Notes: generated by a model from the letters alone, not told the origin. A stretch of 64,000 nucleotides of DNA from Aestuariispira ectoiniformans (GCF_025136295.1 NZ_CP062788.1:2022001-2086000), one strand, 5' to 3'. Shown: positions 28,237 through 37,619, numbered from the stretch's first letter. A program made the numbers and translations.

Positions 28237-29160
28237 CTAGGCCAGTTTCTTGATCGCCGGAAGTTGATCCAACTCCCGTGCAACGTCATCTTTACTGGGA
28301 ATCGTATTCTGGCTGCCTTTTGTCCGGCAGGTAATGCCGCTTGTGACTGCGGCCCAGCGCAGGGCTTCGTCGATGGGGCGGCCCTGATCCAGATTGGCGG
28401 CCAGCGTGCCGGCAAAGGCATCGCCCGCACCGGTGCTGTCTACGGGAGAGATCGGCAAGGCCGGAACCGACCAGGCCCCGTCAGGGCCACAGCAGAGTGC
28501 CCCCGCACCGCCCATTGTCAGGATACAGGTCAGGTCATATCGTTCGGACATGGCCCGGGGCAGGCGGGTCGGGGTGGGTTCGTCCATGCCGACATTGCGT
28601 GCGACGGCCTGACCTTCCAACTCGTTGAACAGCAGGATATCGACCTTTTCCAGGATATTCTCCGGAACGATACCCGCCGGGGCGACGCTGAGCATGGTCT
28701 TGGTGCCCCTTGCATGGGCGCGCTCGATCAGGGCCCAGTTCTGCTTGGGGTCGATCTCCATTTGCAGCAGCAGATAATGATCTTTGGTCAGGGCGCTGTC
28801 CGGCACATCCCTGGCATTGACCTGCATATTCGCGCCGGACGCCACCACGATTTCATTCTCGCCACTGGCATCGACCCAAATGGTCGCGCAACCGGTGGGG
28901 TGCTCCCCATGCACGACGCCTGACAAGTCTACGCCGTTTTCGTCCAGAAGGCGCAGGGCCTCTGTTGCGAAACCGTCATCGCCGACCTGGCCAAACATAT
29001 GGGTTTGTGATCCCGCCAGAGCGGTGGCACAGGCCTGGTTGGCCCCTTTGCCGCCGGGGATCATCAGGTAGTCGTGCCCAAGCACCGTTTCTCCCGGTTC
29101 AGGCAACGTGTCCACGGGCATGACAATGTCGAGGTTGATGGAGCCGAATACCGTAATCAT
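28237..29160 (-). CDS. rbsK: Ribokinase-like PfkB sugar kinase
   Basis: A 307-residue carbohydrate kinase. Residues near the front show the PfkB signature 1 (GGKGANQACATALAG) and near the end signature 2 with the anion hole (DSTGAGDAFAGTL). MITVFGSINLDIVM and NGVDLSGV fit ribokinases specifically. It phosphorylates D-ribose at O5, or a similar sugar. The start is ATG 29160 with GGGGAA upstream; an in-frame upstream start would add 40 residues of low-complexity sequence not found in the family. Convergent with the GNAT gene. Confidence 0.87.
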   Translation of the reverse strand: MITVFGSINLDIVMPVDTLPEPGETVLGHDYLMIPGGKGANQACATALAGSQTHMFGQVGDDGFATEALRLLDENGVDLSGVVHGEHPTGCATIWVDASGENEIVVASGANMQVNARDVPDSALTKDHYLLLQMEIDPKQNWALIERAHARGTKTMLSVAPAGIVPENILEKVDILLFNELEGQAVARNVGMDEPTPTRLPRAMSERYDLTCILTMGGAGALCCGPDGAWSVPALPISPVDSTGAGDAFAGTLAANLDQGRPIDEALRWAAVTSGITCRTKGSQNTIPSKDDVARELDQLPAIKKLA

Positions 29161-29312
29161 GATGTTCCCCACAGACTGGTGTCGCGATTTTATTTTGCCG
29201 GGGATAGTAGGCCGGATTCGGGGCAGGGGAAAGAAAAGAGGCTTTCCGGTGAAAAAATATCGCGATTGCGGGTTGCGCAAAAAGCGACGTTGAAGCCGGT
29301 CTCATGTTGAAA

Positions 29313-29322
29313 TGTGATCACA
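29313..29322. promoter_or_regulatory. Palindromic operator-like site
   Basis: TGTGATCACA is a perfect 10-bp palindrome in the 275-bp divergent region between the ribokinase and aminotransferase genes. It could bind a GntR- or CRP-type protein; no more can be said. Confidence 0.3.
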
Positions 29323-29435
29323 AGTCTTGTCGGCACTTCACAGCCTGTATAGAGTGGGAAACGGTTCCGGGAGAGCCTCAAGCCTGCCGGAGAAAAACTA
29401 TAACTCATATTTCATTCTAGTCTGGGAGACCGGAT

Positions 29436-30827
29436 ATGTCGGACGTCGGAAATTCACCTGCCAGCCGTGACATCGCTTATGTGATGCACCCCTATACGAA
29501 CCAGGAAAAGCATAAGGAAGTCGGCCCTTTGATCCTTGAAAAGGGCGAAGGCGTCTGGGTGACGGATGATAGCGGCAAACGCTATATCGAAGGCATGGCC
29601 GGTCTGTGGTGCACGTCTTTGGGCTATGGCGAGCAGCGCCTGATTGATGCGGCGGTCAAACAGTTTCATGACCTGCCTTATTCGCATCTCTTCGCGCATA
29701 AAAGCACGCATCCCGCCATCGATCTGGCGGAACGTCTTGTGAAGATGGCACCGGGCGACATGGCCCAGGCCTTTTTCAACAACTCCGGTTCCGAGGCCAA
29801 CGACACGGTCGTCAAGATCGTCTGGTACTACAATAATGCGCTGGGCCGTCCGAATAAGAAGAAGATCATTGCCCGCACCAAAGGCTATCACGGTGTGACG
29901 GTTGCTGCGGCCAGCATGACGGGGTTGCCGGCGAACCATATCGACTTCGATCTGCCGATTGACGGTATCCTGCATACGGATTGTCCGCATTACTACCGGT
30001 TCGGCCGGAAGGAGGAAAGCGAAGAGGCGTTCGCAACCCGCATGGTGGAAAGCCTCGAACAGATGATCCTGGACGAGGGTCCGGATACGGTCGCGGCCTT
30101 CATTGCAGAGCCGATCATGGGGGCTGGTGGCGTGATTGTGCCGCCCAAGACCTATTTCGAAAAAGTCCTGGCGGTCCTGAAGAAATACGACATCCTGATG
30201 GTTGCCGATGAAGTGATCTGCGGCTTTGGCCGTACCGGAAAGATGTTCGGCTGTGAGCAGTTCGGTATTGAACCGGACATCATGTCAGTGGCAAAGGCCT
30301 TGTCTTCGGCATATCTGCCCATTTCCGCGACGCTGGTGAACAGCAAGGTTGCCGATGTCGTGACGAAAAATTCCGGCAAGATCGGCACCTTCGGCCACGG
30401 CTACACCTATTCCGGCCATCCCGTCGCCGCGGCCGTTGCGGTGGAAACCCTCAAGATCTATGAGGAACGCGATATCCTGTCGCATGTGAATGCCGTTGCA
30501 CCGCATCTGCAGGACGGCCTGCGCAAACTGGCGGATCACCCGTTGGTCGGCGAAGTTCGGGGGATGGGGCTGATCGGCGCGGTCGAACTGGTTGCCAATA
30601 AAGACACGCGTGAAAACTTCGATCCGAAACTGGGCGTTGCCGCACAGCTTGTCGCCCGGGCGCAGGAACATGGCGTAATCCTGCGGGCCATGATGGGAGA
30701 TGCCATTGCATTCTCTCCCCCGCTGGTGATTACCGGCGAGGAATTGGATATGGTCGTGGACGGCTTTACCAAGGCCCTGGAAGAAACCGCCGAGTGGCTG
30801 AAGACGGAAGGCCACTGGAAAGGTTGA
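29436..30827 (+). CDS. Class III PLP aminotransferase (putrescine/omega-amino acid-pyruvate type)
   Basis: A 463-residue aminotransferase. GMAGLWCTSLGYG, FFNNSGSEANDT, the Asp-containing stretch DILMVADEVICGFGRTG and the PLP-Lys region DIMSVAKALSSAYLP are typical of the class, and YSGHPVAAAVAVE is characteristic of the subgroup that includes putrescine-pyruvate and beta-alanine-pyruvate enzymes. The polyamine-type transporter 2 kb downstream supports an amine substrate, though the two are separate transcription units. The assignment to one substrate is not secure. Confidence 0.88.
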   Translation: MSDVGNSPASRDIAYVMHPYTNQEKHKEVGPLILEKGEGVWVTDDSGKRYIEGMAGLWCTSLGYGEQRLIDAAVKQFHDLPYSHLFAHKSTHPAIDLAERLVKMAPGDMAQAFFNNSGSEANDTVVKIVWYYNNALGRPNKKKIIARTKGYHGVTVAAASMTGLPANHIDFDLPIDGILHTDCPHYYRFGRKEESEEAFATRMVESLEQMILDEGPDTVAAFIAEPIMGAGGVIVPPKTYFEKVLAVLKKYDILMVADEVICGFGRTGKMFGCEQFGIEPDIMSVAKALSSAYLPISATLVNSKVADVVTKNSGKIGTFGHGYTYSGHPVAAAVAVETLKIYEERDILSHVNAVAPHLQDGLRKLADHPLVGEVRGMGLIGAVELVANKDTRENFDPKLGVAAQLVARAQEHGVILRAMMGDAIAFSPPLVITGEELDMVVDGFTKALEETAEWLKTEGHWKG

Positions 30828-30854
30828 GCCTGACAGTCAGGTTTGGGGGGTTAA

Positions 30855-30885
30855 GGGGGCGCGTCAATGCGCCTCCTTGCTTTTT
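30855..30885 (+). terminator. Terminator after the aminotransferase gene
   Basis: The stem GGGGGCGC / GCGCCTCC around GTCAAT is followed by TTGCTTTTT. It lies 28 bp after the aminotransferase stop. Confidence 0.7.
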
Positions 30886-31063
30886 GAGTGCCCGTGGGAA
30901 TATTGACATGGAACAAGGATCAAGACCAAGCGGGTCTGTTAGGCTCTGCCCGCTCGGATGAAATGAGGGCCTAGAGCATAAAGTCTGTTGATTGTCGCGA
31001 TGTTGCGGTAAAATTCCGGCAAAGAACAGGCTGACAGGTCGATTAATTGGATGGGATTGCCCG

Positions 31064-32284
31064 ATGGACTACGATAATTTCTTTGCTGATCGACTGGGTG
31101 CGATCAAGGATGAAGGACGGTACCGTATCTTTGCGGAGCTGGAGCGTAGCGTCGGCGCATTCCCGATGGCGAACTGGTATCCCGAGCCGGAAGCGCCCGC
31201 AATCGAGGGGATCACCGTCTGGTGTTCCAATGACTATCTCGGAATGGGTCAGAATCCCCGGGTGATCGAGGCGATGAAAACGGCGCTGGACACATGCGGC
31301 GCGGGGGCGGGCGGTACCCGGAATATCTCTGGCACCAACCATTACCATGTCCTCCTGGAGCGTGAACTGGCCGACCTTCATAACAAGGAAGCGGCGCTTA
31401 TCTTCACATCCGGCTATGTTGCGAACCTGACCACCCTGATGACCCTGGGCCGGGAAATCGACAACTGCATTCTCTATTCCGATGAGCTGAACCACAACTC
31501 GATGATCGAGGGGATTCGCCAGTCCCGCGCGCAAAAGCGCATCTGGAAGCATAATGACGTGGCAGACCTGGAACGCCTGTTGAGCCAGGATGACCCGGAA
31601 GTTCCAAAGATCGTGATTTTTGAATCCGTCTATTCGATGGATGGCGATATCGCGCCTCTGGCCGATATCATTGCCGTTGCCAAGAAATACAACGCCATGA
31701 CCTTCCTGGATGAAGTTCACGCGGTAGGGATGTATGGCGAACACGGCGCCGGTGTGGCCGAACGCGACGGTGTCATGGACGATATCGACATTATCCAGGG
31801 AACCCTGGGCAAGGCATTTGGCGTTATCGGCGGCTATATCGCGGCCAAGAAGGATGTCGTTGATTTTATCCGTTCCTTCGGTGCGGGCTTTATCTTTACG
31901 ACAGCCCTGCCGCCGACCGTTGCTGCCGGGGCATTGGAAAGTGTCCGGATTTTGAAGGATGATGATCTGATCCGTCAGCGCCATCAGCAGCGCGCGGCAA
32001 CCCTGAAACGCAAGTTGAAGGCGGCGGGCTTCCCCGTGATGCCCAGTGTCTGCCACATCGTGCCGCTTCTGGTTGGTGATCCGGTGGCCTGCAAGCAGGT
32101 GACGGATTTGCTGATGGACCGCCATAAAATCTATGTGCAACCGATCAACTATCCGACCGTTCCAAGAGGGACGGAGCGGATTCGTCTGACACCGTCGCCT
32201 ATTCATGACGATGAAAAGATGGATGTTCTGGTGGATGCGCTTTGTGACGTCTGGGATGTGTTGAGCCTGAAACGCGCGGCCTGA
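31064..32284 (+). CDS. hemA: 5-aminolevulinate synthase
   Basis: A 406-residue PLP enzyme that condenses glycine with succinyl-CoA to make 5-aminolevulinate, the first step of tetrapyrrole synthesis in Alphaproteobacteria. [16 protein letters not shown], the Asp-containing stretch [13 protein letters not shown] and the PLP-lysine motif GTLGKAFG identify it. [19 protein letters not shown] is the conserved C-terminal segment. The start is ATG 31064, which gives the family N-terminus MDYDNFF. It is a single-gene unit between two terminators. Confidence 0.95.
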   Translation: MDYDNFFADRLGAIKDEGRYRIFAELERSVGAFPMANWYPEPEAPAIEGITVWCSNDYLGMGQNPRVIEAMKTALDTCGAGAGGTRNISGTNHYHVLLERELADLHNKEAALIFTSGYVANLTTLMTLGREIDNCILYSDELNHNSMIEGIRQSRAQKRIWKHNDVADLERLLSQDDPEVPKIVIFESVYSMDGDIAPLADIIAVAKKYNAMTFLDEVHAVGMYGEHGAGVAERDGVMDDIDIIQGTLGKAFGVIGGYIAAKKDVVDFIRSFGAGFIFTTALPPTVAAGALESVRILKDDDLIRQRHQQRAATLKRKLKAAGFPVMPSVCHIVPLLVGDPVACKQVTDLLMDRHKIYVQPINYPTVPRGTERIRLTPSPIHDDEKMDVLVDALCDVWDVLSLKRAA

Positions 32285-32318
32285 TCTTCCAGTACTTCGC
32301 ATCAACCCCAAATCCAAA

Positions 32319-32352
32319 AGAGCTTTGCCTGACGGGCGAAGCTCTTTTTTTT
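32319..32352 (+). terminator. Terminator of hemA
   Basis: AGAGCTT (32319-32325) pairs with AAGCTCT (32339-32345), partly extended by inner GCC/GGC pairing, and is followed by eight T. Confidence 0.85.
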
Positions 32353-32478
32353 GTTCGGGCCGAAGGTTCATTTCCTGTCAAATGCTAGTTATAGAATTTT
32401 TTGCTGAAAAAACTATTTGCTGTCGAATTTTTTTCGGCAAAAGCTGTCTAAAATGTTGAGAAATAAAATTCTGCCCGG

Positions 32479-32506
32479 TTGACCCAAAGAGACCGAAACT
32501 TATACT
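32479..32506 (+). promoter_or_regulatory. Sigma-70-like promoter candidate
   Basis: TTGACC (32479-32484) and TATACT (32501-32506) are separated by 16 bp. It would give a leader of about 310 bases before the ATPase gene at 32826. Confidence 0.4.
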
Positions 32507-32825
32507 AAACATCGGTGTTGGCGCATTTGCCGCTGTGGGATGACGCAAAGACTTAAGCGCTTGTCGCATTTTTGTCGAAATATGTCGTCCCAAGTTACAA
32601 GTGTGTTGCCGGAATGATAAAAATAACAGAATGAGCCTTCACATCGTTTTTGACGTGCGGTAGGCTGAAAAAACAAAAAAAAGAAAACGGGGCGGTAAAA
32701 AATTGCCCCAACACAGGGAGCTAGCAGTGTTAGGTCGGGTGCGATTCACGAACCACCAGTTTCTTCAATTAAAAATTAGTTTATTGCTAACTAATATCCT
32801 GCCGAACAGGGGTAAATAAGAGTTC

Positions 32826-33920
32826 ATGTCTGATTCATCTGAAAATATTGTTGTATTTGATGGCGTCCAAAAGAGCTACGACGGCGAAAACTTGGTGGTC
32901 AAGGATCTGAACCTCGATGTGCGCCGGGGTGAATTCCTGACTATGCTTGGCCCGTCGGGTTCCGGCAAAACGACCGTGCTGATGATGTTGGCCGGCTTCG
33001 AGGTCCCAACCTACGGTCAGATTTTGCTGAACGGCGACCCCATCAATACAGTGCCGCCGCACAAACGCGGTATCGGGATGGTTTTCCAGAACTATGCCTT
33101 GTTCCCCCATATGACTGTTGCGGAAAACCTCGCTTTTCCGTTGACGGTGCGTGGGTTCTCAAAGGCCGATGCGGGAGACAAGGTCAAGAAGGCGCTGGAA
33201 ATGGTGCGCTTGCCGGAATTCGGCAATCGTCGTCCTGCGCAGCTTTCCGGTGGTCAGCAGCAGCGTGTCGCCGTGGCGCGCGCGCTGGTGTTCGAACCGG
33301 ACCTGGTCCTCATGGACGAACCGCTTGGCGCGCTGGATAAAAACCTGCGCGAGGAAATGCAGTACGAGATCAAGCATATTCATGAATCGCTCGGGGTCAG
33401 CATGGTCTATGTGACCCATGACCAGTCCGAAGCCCTGACCATGTCCAGCCGTATTGCAGTCTTTGAGGATGGCATTATTCAGCAGCTCGCCGCACCGGAT
33501 GAGTTGTATGAGCGTCCGGAAAATGCGTTTGTCGCCGCCTTTATCGGTGAAAACAACCGCCTGACGGGTGAAGTCAAAGAGGAAAACGACGACTTCTGCA
33601 TGGTCAACCTCGATGGCGGTGGCGGTGTCGTCAAAGCCCTGAAGGTCAATGTGGATGGCGTTGGTTCCCGCACGACCCTGTCGCTGCGTCCGGAGCGTGT
33701 GACGGTCAACCCTGGTGAGGGTGTGGCGCCGAACCGCTGCCCAGCCAAGGTTCAGGAACTGATCTATCTGGGCGACCATATTCGGACCCGCGTATCGGTT
33801 TCGGGCAATGATGATTTCGTTGTGAAAATCCCGAATGCTTCCGGTCACGCGAGCCTGAAGGTCGGCGAAGAAGTTACCCTTGGCTGGGAAGCCGAGGATT
33901 GTCGAGCACTGGACGCATAA
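32826..33920 (+). CDS. potA: Polyamine-type ABC transporter ATPase (PotA-like)
   Basis: A 364-residue ABC ATPase for import. Walker A GPSGSGKTT, signature LSGGQQQRVAVARAL, Walker B LVLMDEPLGALD and the switch MVYVTHDQSEAL are intact. Residues about 235-360 form the TOBE regulatory domain typical of Fe3+/spermidine/putrescine importers. First gene of the operon potA-binding protein-potB-potC. The substrate is likely a polyamine or related cation; the family also includes transporters of other amines. Confidence 0.88.
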   Translation: MSDSSENIVVFDGVQKSYDGENLVVKDLNLDVRRGEFLTMLGPSGSGKTTVLMMLAGFEVPTYGQILLNGDPINTVPPHKRGIGMVFQNYALFPHMTVAENLAFPLTVRGFSKADAGDKVKKALEMVRLPEFGNRRPAQLSGGQQQRVAVARALVFEPDLVLMDEPLGALDKNLREEMQYEIKHIHESLGVSMVYVTHDQSEALTMSSRIAVFEDGIIQQLAAPDELYERPENAFVAAFIGENNRLTGEVKEENDDFCMVNLDGGGGVVKALKVNVDGVGSRTTLSLRPERVTVNPGEGVAPNRCPAKVQELIYLGDHIRTRVSVSGNDDFVVKIPNASGHASLKVGEEVTLGWEAEDCRALDA

Positions 33921-33943
33921 GCATCCGGTGCTGCACGAATTGC

Positions 33944-34009
33944 CGCAAAGCAGTTTCCTGGCGGAAAAAAAATATCAAGCCGTGAGGAAGGGTAACCAAC
34001 TGCTTTGCG
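33944..34009 (+). promoter_or_regulatory. Long-range inverted repeat in the potA-binding protein gap
   Basis: CGCAAAGCAGTT (33944-33955) and AACTGCTTTGCG (33998-34009) are perfect 12-bp complements with 42 bases between them. A separate palindrome GGATCGCGATCC follows at 34016-34027. In mRNA they would fold before the binding-protein gene and may set its higher expression. Confidence 0.6.
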
Positions 34010-34074
34010 ATTGAAGGATCGCGATCCTCTGCGGGAGGACGTGAAGAACTAAACTTACTAGGAGAGGCTTACGA

Positions 34075-35169
34075 ATGAAAAAGGCAATTTTGAAGTCCGC
34101 ACTGACTGCCGGTGTTGCGCTGTCCGTTATGGGTAGTGTCGCCGCGCAGGCAGAGGACCTGGTCGTGGTTTCCTGGGGTGGCGCATATGAAATGAGTCAG
34201 AAACGCGCTTACTCCGAGCCATATATGAAAGAGCATCCGGGCACGAACATCATCTTCGAAAACAAGGCACAGACCGCTCTGTCCGGTCTGCGTGCTCAGG
34301 TCGAAGCTGGCAACGTTGTTTGGGATCTGGTCGACATGCTGCCGTCCGAAGCGATCATCGCTTGTGACGAAGGCCTGATCGAGCCGCTGGATCACGACAA
34401 CCTCTTTGCCAAATCCCCGGACGGCAAAATGCCGAGCGAAGACTTCATCAAAGGCTCTCTGAGCGAGTGCTTTGTTCCGGAAATCGTCTATTCCACGCTG
34501 ATCGGTTACAACACCGAAATGTTCGACGGTAAAATGCCGTCCACCATGGCCGACGTTTTCGACGTGAAGAACTTCCCGGGCAAACGCGCCCTGCAGAAAA
34601 AGCCGATCAACAACCTGGAATGGGCTCTGGTCGCAGACGGTGTTGATCCGAAGAAGGTCTATGACGTTCTGTCCACGCCGGAAGGTGTTGACCGTGCTTT
34701 CGCCAAACTGGACACGATCAAGAACGATGTGATCTGGTGGGAAGAAGGCGCACAGGCTCCGCAGCTTCTGGCCGACAAGGAAGTGGCTTTCGCTTCCGGC
34801 TATAACGGTCGTATGTTCAACGCCATGGTCGTTGAAAAACAGCCGTTCAAGCTGATCTGGGACGGGCAGGTCTTCGAACTGGACGGTTGGGTTGTGCCGA
34901 AAGGCAAGCTGGACAAGATCAAGGACTTCCTGGTCTATGCCACCGACACCCAGCGTCTGGCTGACCAGGCCAAATACATCTCCTATGGTCCGGCTCGCGC
35001 CAGCTCCGCGGCAATGGTTTCCACGCATGCCGATACCGGCATCGACATGAAACCGCATATGCCGACCTACGGCCCGAACTTTGCTCACGCCATTCCGAAG
35101 AATGACGAGTTCTGGGCAGACCACCTGGACGAACTGACCGAGCGTTTCAACGCTTGGTTGGCTAGCTAA
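34075..35169 (+). CDS. potD: Polyamine-type periplasmic binding protein
   Basis: A 364-residue extracellular solute-binding protein. The signal peptide ends at AAQAED, and VVVSWGGAYEMSQKRAY opens the mature protein, as in PotD/PotF-type proteins. SSAAMVSTHAD near the end and the overall length fit the group. Codon use is visibly more uniform than in neighbours (CTG, GAC, AAC, GGT), as expected for a highly expressed protein. A strong GGAGAGG site precedes the ATG. RNA hairpins lie on both sides. Confidence 0.85.
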   Translation: MKKAILKSALTAGVALSVMGSVAAQAEDLVVVSWGGAYEMSQKRAYSEPYMKEHPGTNIIFENKAQTALSGLRAQVEAGNVVWDLVDMLPSEAIIACDEGLIEPLDHDNLFAKSPDGKMPSEDFIKGSLSECFVPEIVYSTLIGYNTEMFDGKMPSTMADVFDVKNFPGKRALQKKPINNLEWALVADGVDPKKVYDVLSTPEGVDRAFAKLDTIKNDVIWWEEGAQAPQLLADKEVAFASGYNGRMFNAMVVEKQPFKLIWDGQVFELDGWVVPKGKLDKIKDFLVYATDTQRLADQAKYISYGPARASSAAMVSTHADTGIDMKPHMPTYGPNFAHAIPKNDEFWADHLDELTERFNAWLAS

Positions 35170-35183
35170 GGTCAGAATTGGAT

Positions 35184-35209
35184 TGCGGGGCACTATTATG
35201 TGCCCCGCA
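35184..35209 (+). terminator. Hairpin after the binding-protein gene
   Basis: TGCGGGGCAC and GTGCCCCGCA form a perfect 10-bp stem around TATTAT, with no T run. More likely a 3'-stabilising element or partial attenuator than a full terminator, because the permease genes continue the operon. Confidence 0.7.
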
Positions 35210-35283
35210 CTACCATTTATTCTTTCGTAAATTTTTACGTATTCTGACCAATATCCAGGTCTTGTATTAGAAGGAGAGCGCCC

Positions 35284-36546
35284 GTGGCCCAAGTGGACAC
35301 TGTGGATAGCCCGATGACGACGGCGGATGGAATGCCGCTCAAGGCGAGCCTTCGTCGTGCTGAAAGGCGTAACCAGATCAAAGCTGTGACGCTTGTTCTG
35401 CCTCTTTTCGTCTTTCTCGTGGTGAGCTTCCTGCTTCCCATTGGGGATATGCTGTTCCGGAGTGTCGAGAACAGCGAAGTTGTTGAATATTTGCCGAACA
35501 CCATTGAGGCTATTCAGGAGTGGGACGGTGAAGGCGTGCCTTCCGAGCCTGTTTATGCTGCAATGTTCGAAGACCTCAAAGCGGGACGCGAAGCCCATAC
35601 GATTGGCCGCGTTGGCTCCCGGTTGAACTATGAAATGGGCGGCGCACGCAGCTTGATCACGCGCTCGGCCCGTAAGGTGAAACGTCTTGAAGGACCTCCT
35701 TATAAGGACGGTCTTATCGGCTTGGACAAGCGTTGGGGTGACCAGGAAATCTGGCGGGTCATCAAACGCGAATCCGGTGCCTATACGTTGAGCTATTTCC
35801 TTTCTGCGCTTGATATGACCTACAACGATGCAGGGGATATCATCTCGAAACCGGACGAACAGAGCATTTACGTTGATCTGTTCTACCGGACATTCTGGAT
35901 GAGTGGCGCAATTACGCTGCTATGCCTCTTGTTTGGATACCCGGTATCGTTTCTGCTGGCGACGTTGCCGTTGCGGCATTCCAACCTGCTGATGATCCTG
36001 GTGCTGCTGCCGTTCTGGACGTCCCTCTTGGTTCGTACCACTACCTGGATTGCCATCCTGCAATCGCAGGGCGTGTTGAACGATATCTTCGTGGCCATTG
36101 GCCTGATCGATGACGACAACCGTCTCCAGATGATCCATAACCAGACCGGTACGTTGATCGCGATGACGCATATTCTGCTGCCATTCATGATCTTGCCGCT
36201 TTACAGTGTGATGAAAACGATTCCGCCGTCGTATATGCGTGCGGCCCGTTCTCTCGGCGCTACGCCATGGACAGCCTTCTGGAAGGTTTATGTACCGCAG
36301 ACCCTGTCCGGTATCGGGGCAGGTGGCATCCTGGTCTTCATCCTGTCCATCGGTTACTACATCACGCCGGCGTTGGTTGGCGGTCAGACCGGTCGCTTCA
36401 TTACCAACTTCATCGCCTACCACATGAATGTCTCCCTGAACTGGGGCCTGGCGGCCGCGATCGGGTCCATTCTGCTGGGGATCGTGTTGGTCTTCTACCT
36501 CCTGTACAACCGTGTCGTCGGCATCGACAATATGAAGTTGGGATAA
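35284..36546 (+). CDS. potB: Polyamine-type ABC permease 1 (PotB-like) with large inserted loop
   Basis: A 420-residue permease, much longer than typical PotB (about 280). Membrane helix 1 (about 22-50) is followed by a hydrophilic segment of about 150 residues (about 55-205) before the standard core of five helices. The cytoplasmic EAA-type loop is RAARSLGATPWTAFWKVYVPQ. The insertion would lie in the periplasm and could contact the binding protein. The start is GTG 35284 behind AAGGAGAG. Such long loops occur in some alphaproteobacterial permeases of this family. Confidence 0.85.
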   Translation: MAQVDTVDSPMTTADGMPLKASLRRAERRNQIKAVTLVLPLFVFLVVSFLLPIGDMLFRSVENSEVVEYLPNTIEAIQEWDGEGVPSEPVYAAMFEDLKAGREAHTIGRVGSRLNYEMGGARSLITRSARKVKRLEGPPYKDGLIGLDKRWGDQEIWRVIKRESGAYTLSYFLSALDMTYNDAGDIISKPDEQSIYVDLFYRTFWMSGAITLLCLLFGYPVSFLLATLPLRHSNLLMILVLLPFWTSLLVRTTTWIAILQSQGVLNDIFVAIGLIDDDNRLQMIHNQTGTLIAMTHILLPFMILPLYSVMKTIPPSYMRAARSLGATPWTAFWKVYVPQTLSGIGAGGILVFILSIGYYITPALVGGQTGRFITNFIAYHMNVSLNWGLAAAIGSILLGIVLVFYLLYNRVVGIDNMKLG

Positions 36547-36550
36547 GACA

Positions 36551-37402
36551 ATGGCAGTACCTGTTCATGCATCACCGCTGGAACGTGTATGGTATTACAC
36601 CTTCCGCGTCATCTGTGCCCTTATCTTCCTGTTCCTTGTCGGGCCGTTGCTGGTGATTATTCCTCTGTCCTTCAATGCAGAGCCGTATTTCACCTTCACG
36701 TCGGGCATGCTGCATCTGGATCCCGCAGCCTATTCCCTTCGGTGGTATAATGATTTCCTGGAGTCGACACGCTGGATGTCGTCGATTGAGAATAGTTTTA
36801 TCATCGCAATCGCTTCGACGATCCTGTCGACCACGTTGGGTACTGTTGCCGCGCTTGGCCTTTCCAGTCGGTTCATGCCCTTCAAGAACCTGATTATGGG
36901 CTTGCTCATCTCGCCGATGATCGTGCCGCTGATTATTTCTGCGGCTGGCATGTTCTTCTTCTATTCGAAGATCGGCCTGGCGCAAACCTACGCAGGCGTG
37001 ATCCTGGCGCATACGGCTCTGGGCCTTCCCTTTGTGATCATCACGGTGACGGCGACGCTGACCGGCTTTGACCAGAGCCTGACGCGGGCCGCGGCCAGCC
37101 TGGGGTCTCACCCGACGAACACATTTTTCAAAGTTATCCTGCCGTTGGTAACGCCCGGTGTTGTCTCCGGTGCTCTGTTTGCCTTCATCACAAGCTTTGA
37201 CGAAGTTGTCGTGATCCTGTTCCTGTCCGGTCCGCAACAGCGTACGGTGCCGATCCAGATGTGGTCGGGTATTCGCGAATCGATCAGCCCGACCATCTTG
37301 GCGGTGGCGACTTTGCTGGTTCTGATTTCCGTGTGCCTGCTGACCACGCTGGAACTGCTGCGTCGACGTAGTGAGCGTATTCGTGGCATGTCACCGGGCT
37401 AA
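36551..37402 (+). CDS. potC: Polyamine-type ABC permease 2 (PotC-like)
   Basis: A 283-residue permease of normal length with six membrane segments. The EAA loop reads TRAAASLGSHPTNTFFKVILP, cited by AAASLGSHPTNTFFKV. It starts 4 bp after potB and completes the transporter. Two hairpins and a terminator follow. Confidence 0.87.
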   Translation: MAVPVHASPLERVWYYTFRVICALIFLFLVGPLLVIIPLSFNAEPYFTFTSGMLHLDPAAYSLRWYNDFLESTRWMSSIENSFIIAIASTILSTTLGTVAALGLSSRFMPFKNLIMGLLISPMIVPLIISAAGMFFFYSKIGLAQTYAGVILAHTALGLPFVIITVTATLTGFDQSLTRAAASLGSHPTNTFFKVILPLVTPGVVSGALFAFITSFDEVVVILFLSGPQQRTVPIQMWSGIRESISPTILAVATLLVLISVCLLTTLELLRRRSERIRGMSPG

Positions 37403-37429
37403 GCCTGGTGCAGATAAACCAGAGATGAA

Positions 37430-37448
37430 GGCGGGCCATTGGCCCGCC
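37430..37448. repeat. Hairpin repeat, copy 1
   Basis: GGCGGGCCATTGGCCCGCC is an 8-bp perfect stem with a 3-base loop, 27 bp after the potC stop. An identical copy lies at 37601-37619. Confidence 0.75.
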
Positions 37449-37559
37449 TCAGACTGCTGACAAAGGTCAGGCGTCAAAAAATCAAGCAAGATTCCCTGAA
37501 CGTTCCAGAGTCAGAGGGTGAACAAACAGGAATCAAATGCCCAATTTCCACCATGAGAA

Positions 37560-37589
37560 AACCCCCTGCTCAAAAAACAGGGGGTTTTT
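37560..37589 (+). terminator. Terminator hairpin between the two repeats
   Basis: AACCCCCTG pairs with CAGGGGGTT around CTCAAAAAA and is followed by a short T run. It sits midway in the gap after potC. Confidence 0.75.
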
Positions 37590-37600
37590 CATCAATCTGA

Positions 37601-37619
37601 GGCGGGCCATTGGCCCGCC
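37601..37619. repeat. Hairpin repeat, copy 2
   Basis: Identical to the hairpin at 37430-37448, here followed by TTTTCTTGTTTT, so this copy can serve as a terminator. The 355-bp gap (37403-37757) holds the three hairpins and no gene. Confidence 0.75.

Larger units (their letters stand above)
32285..32825. other. Long intergenic region between hemA and the polyamine-type operon
   Basis: These 541 bp hold the hemA terminator, a long AT-rich stretch, a promoter-like pair (32479-32506) and a small hairpin (GGGGC 32689-32693 with GCCCC 32705-32709). I find no reading frame that looks coding. A long transcribed leader or a small RNA is possible. Confidence 0.5.

Noticed and set aside
34069-35598. 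A 509-codon minus-strand frame across the binding-protein gene
   Set aside because: The plus-strand gene has a signal peptide and solute-binding motifs; the antisense frame arises from its biased codon use.
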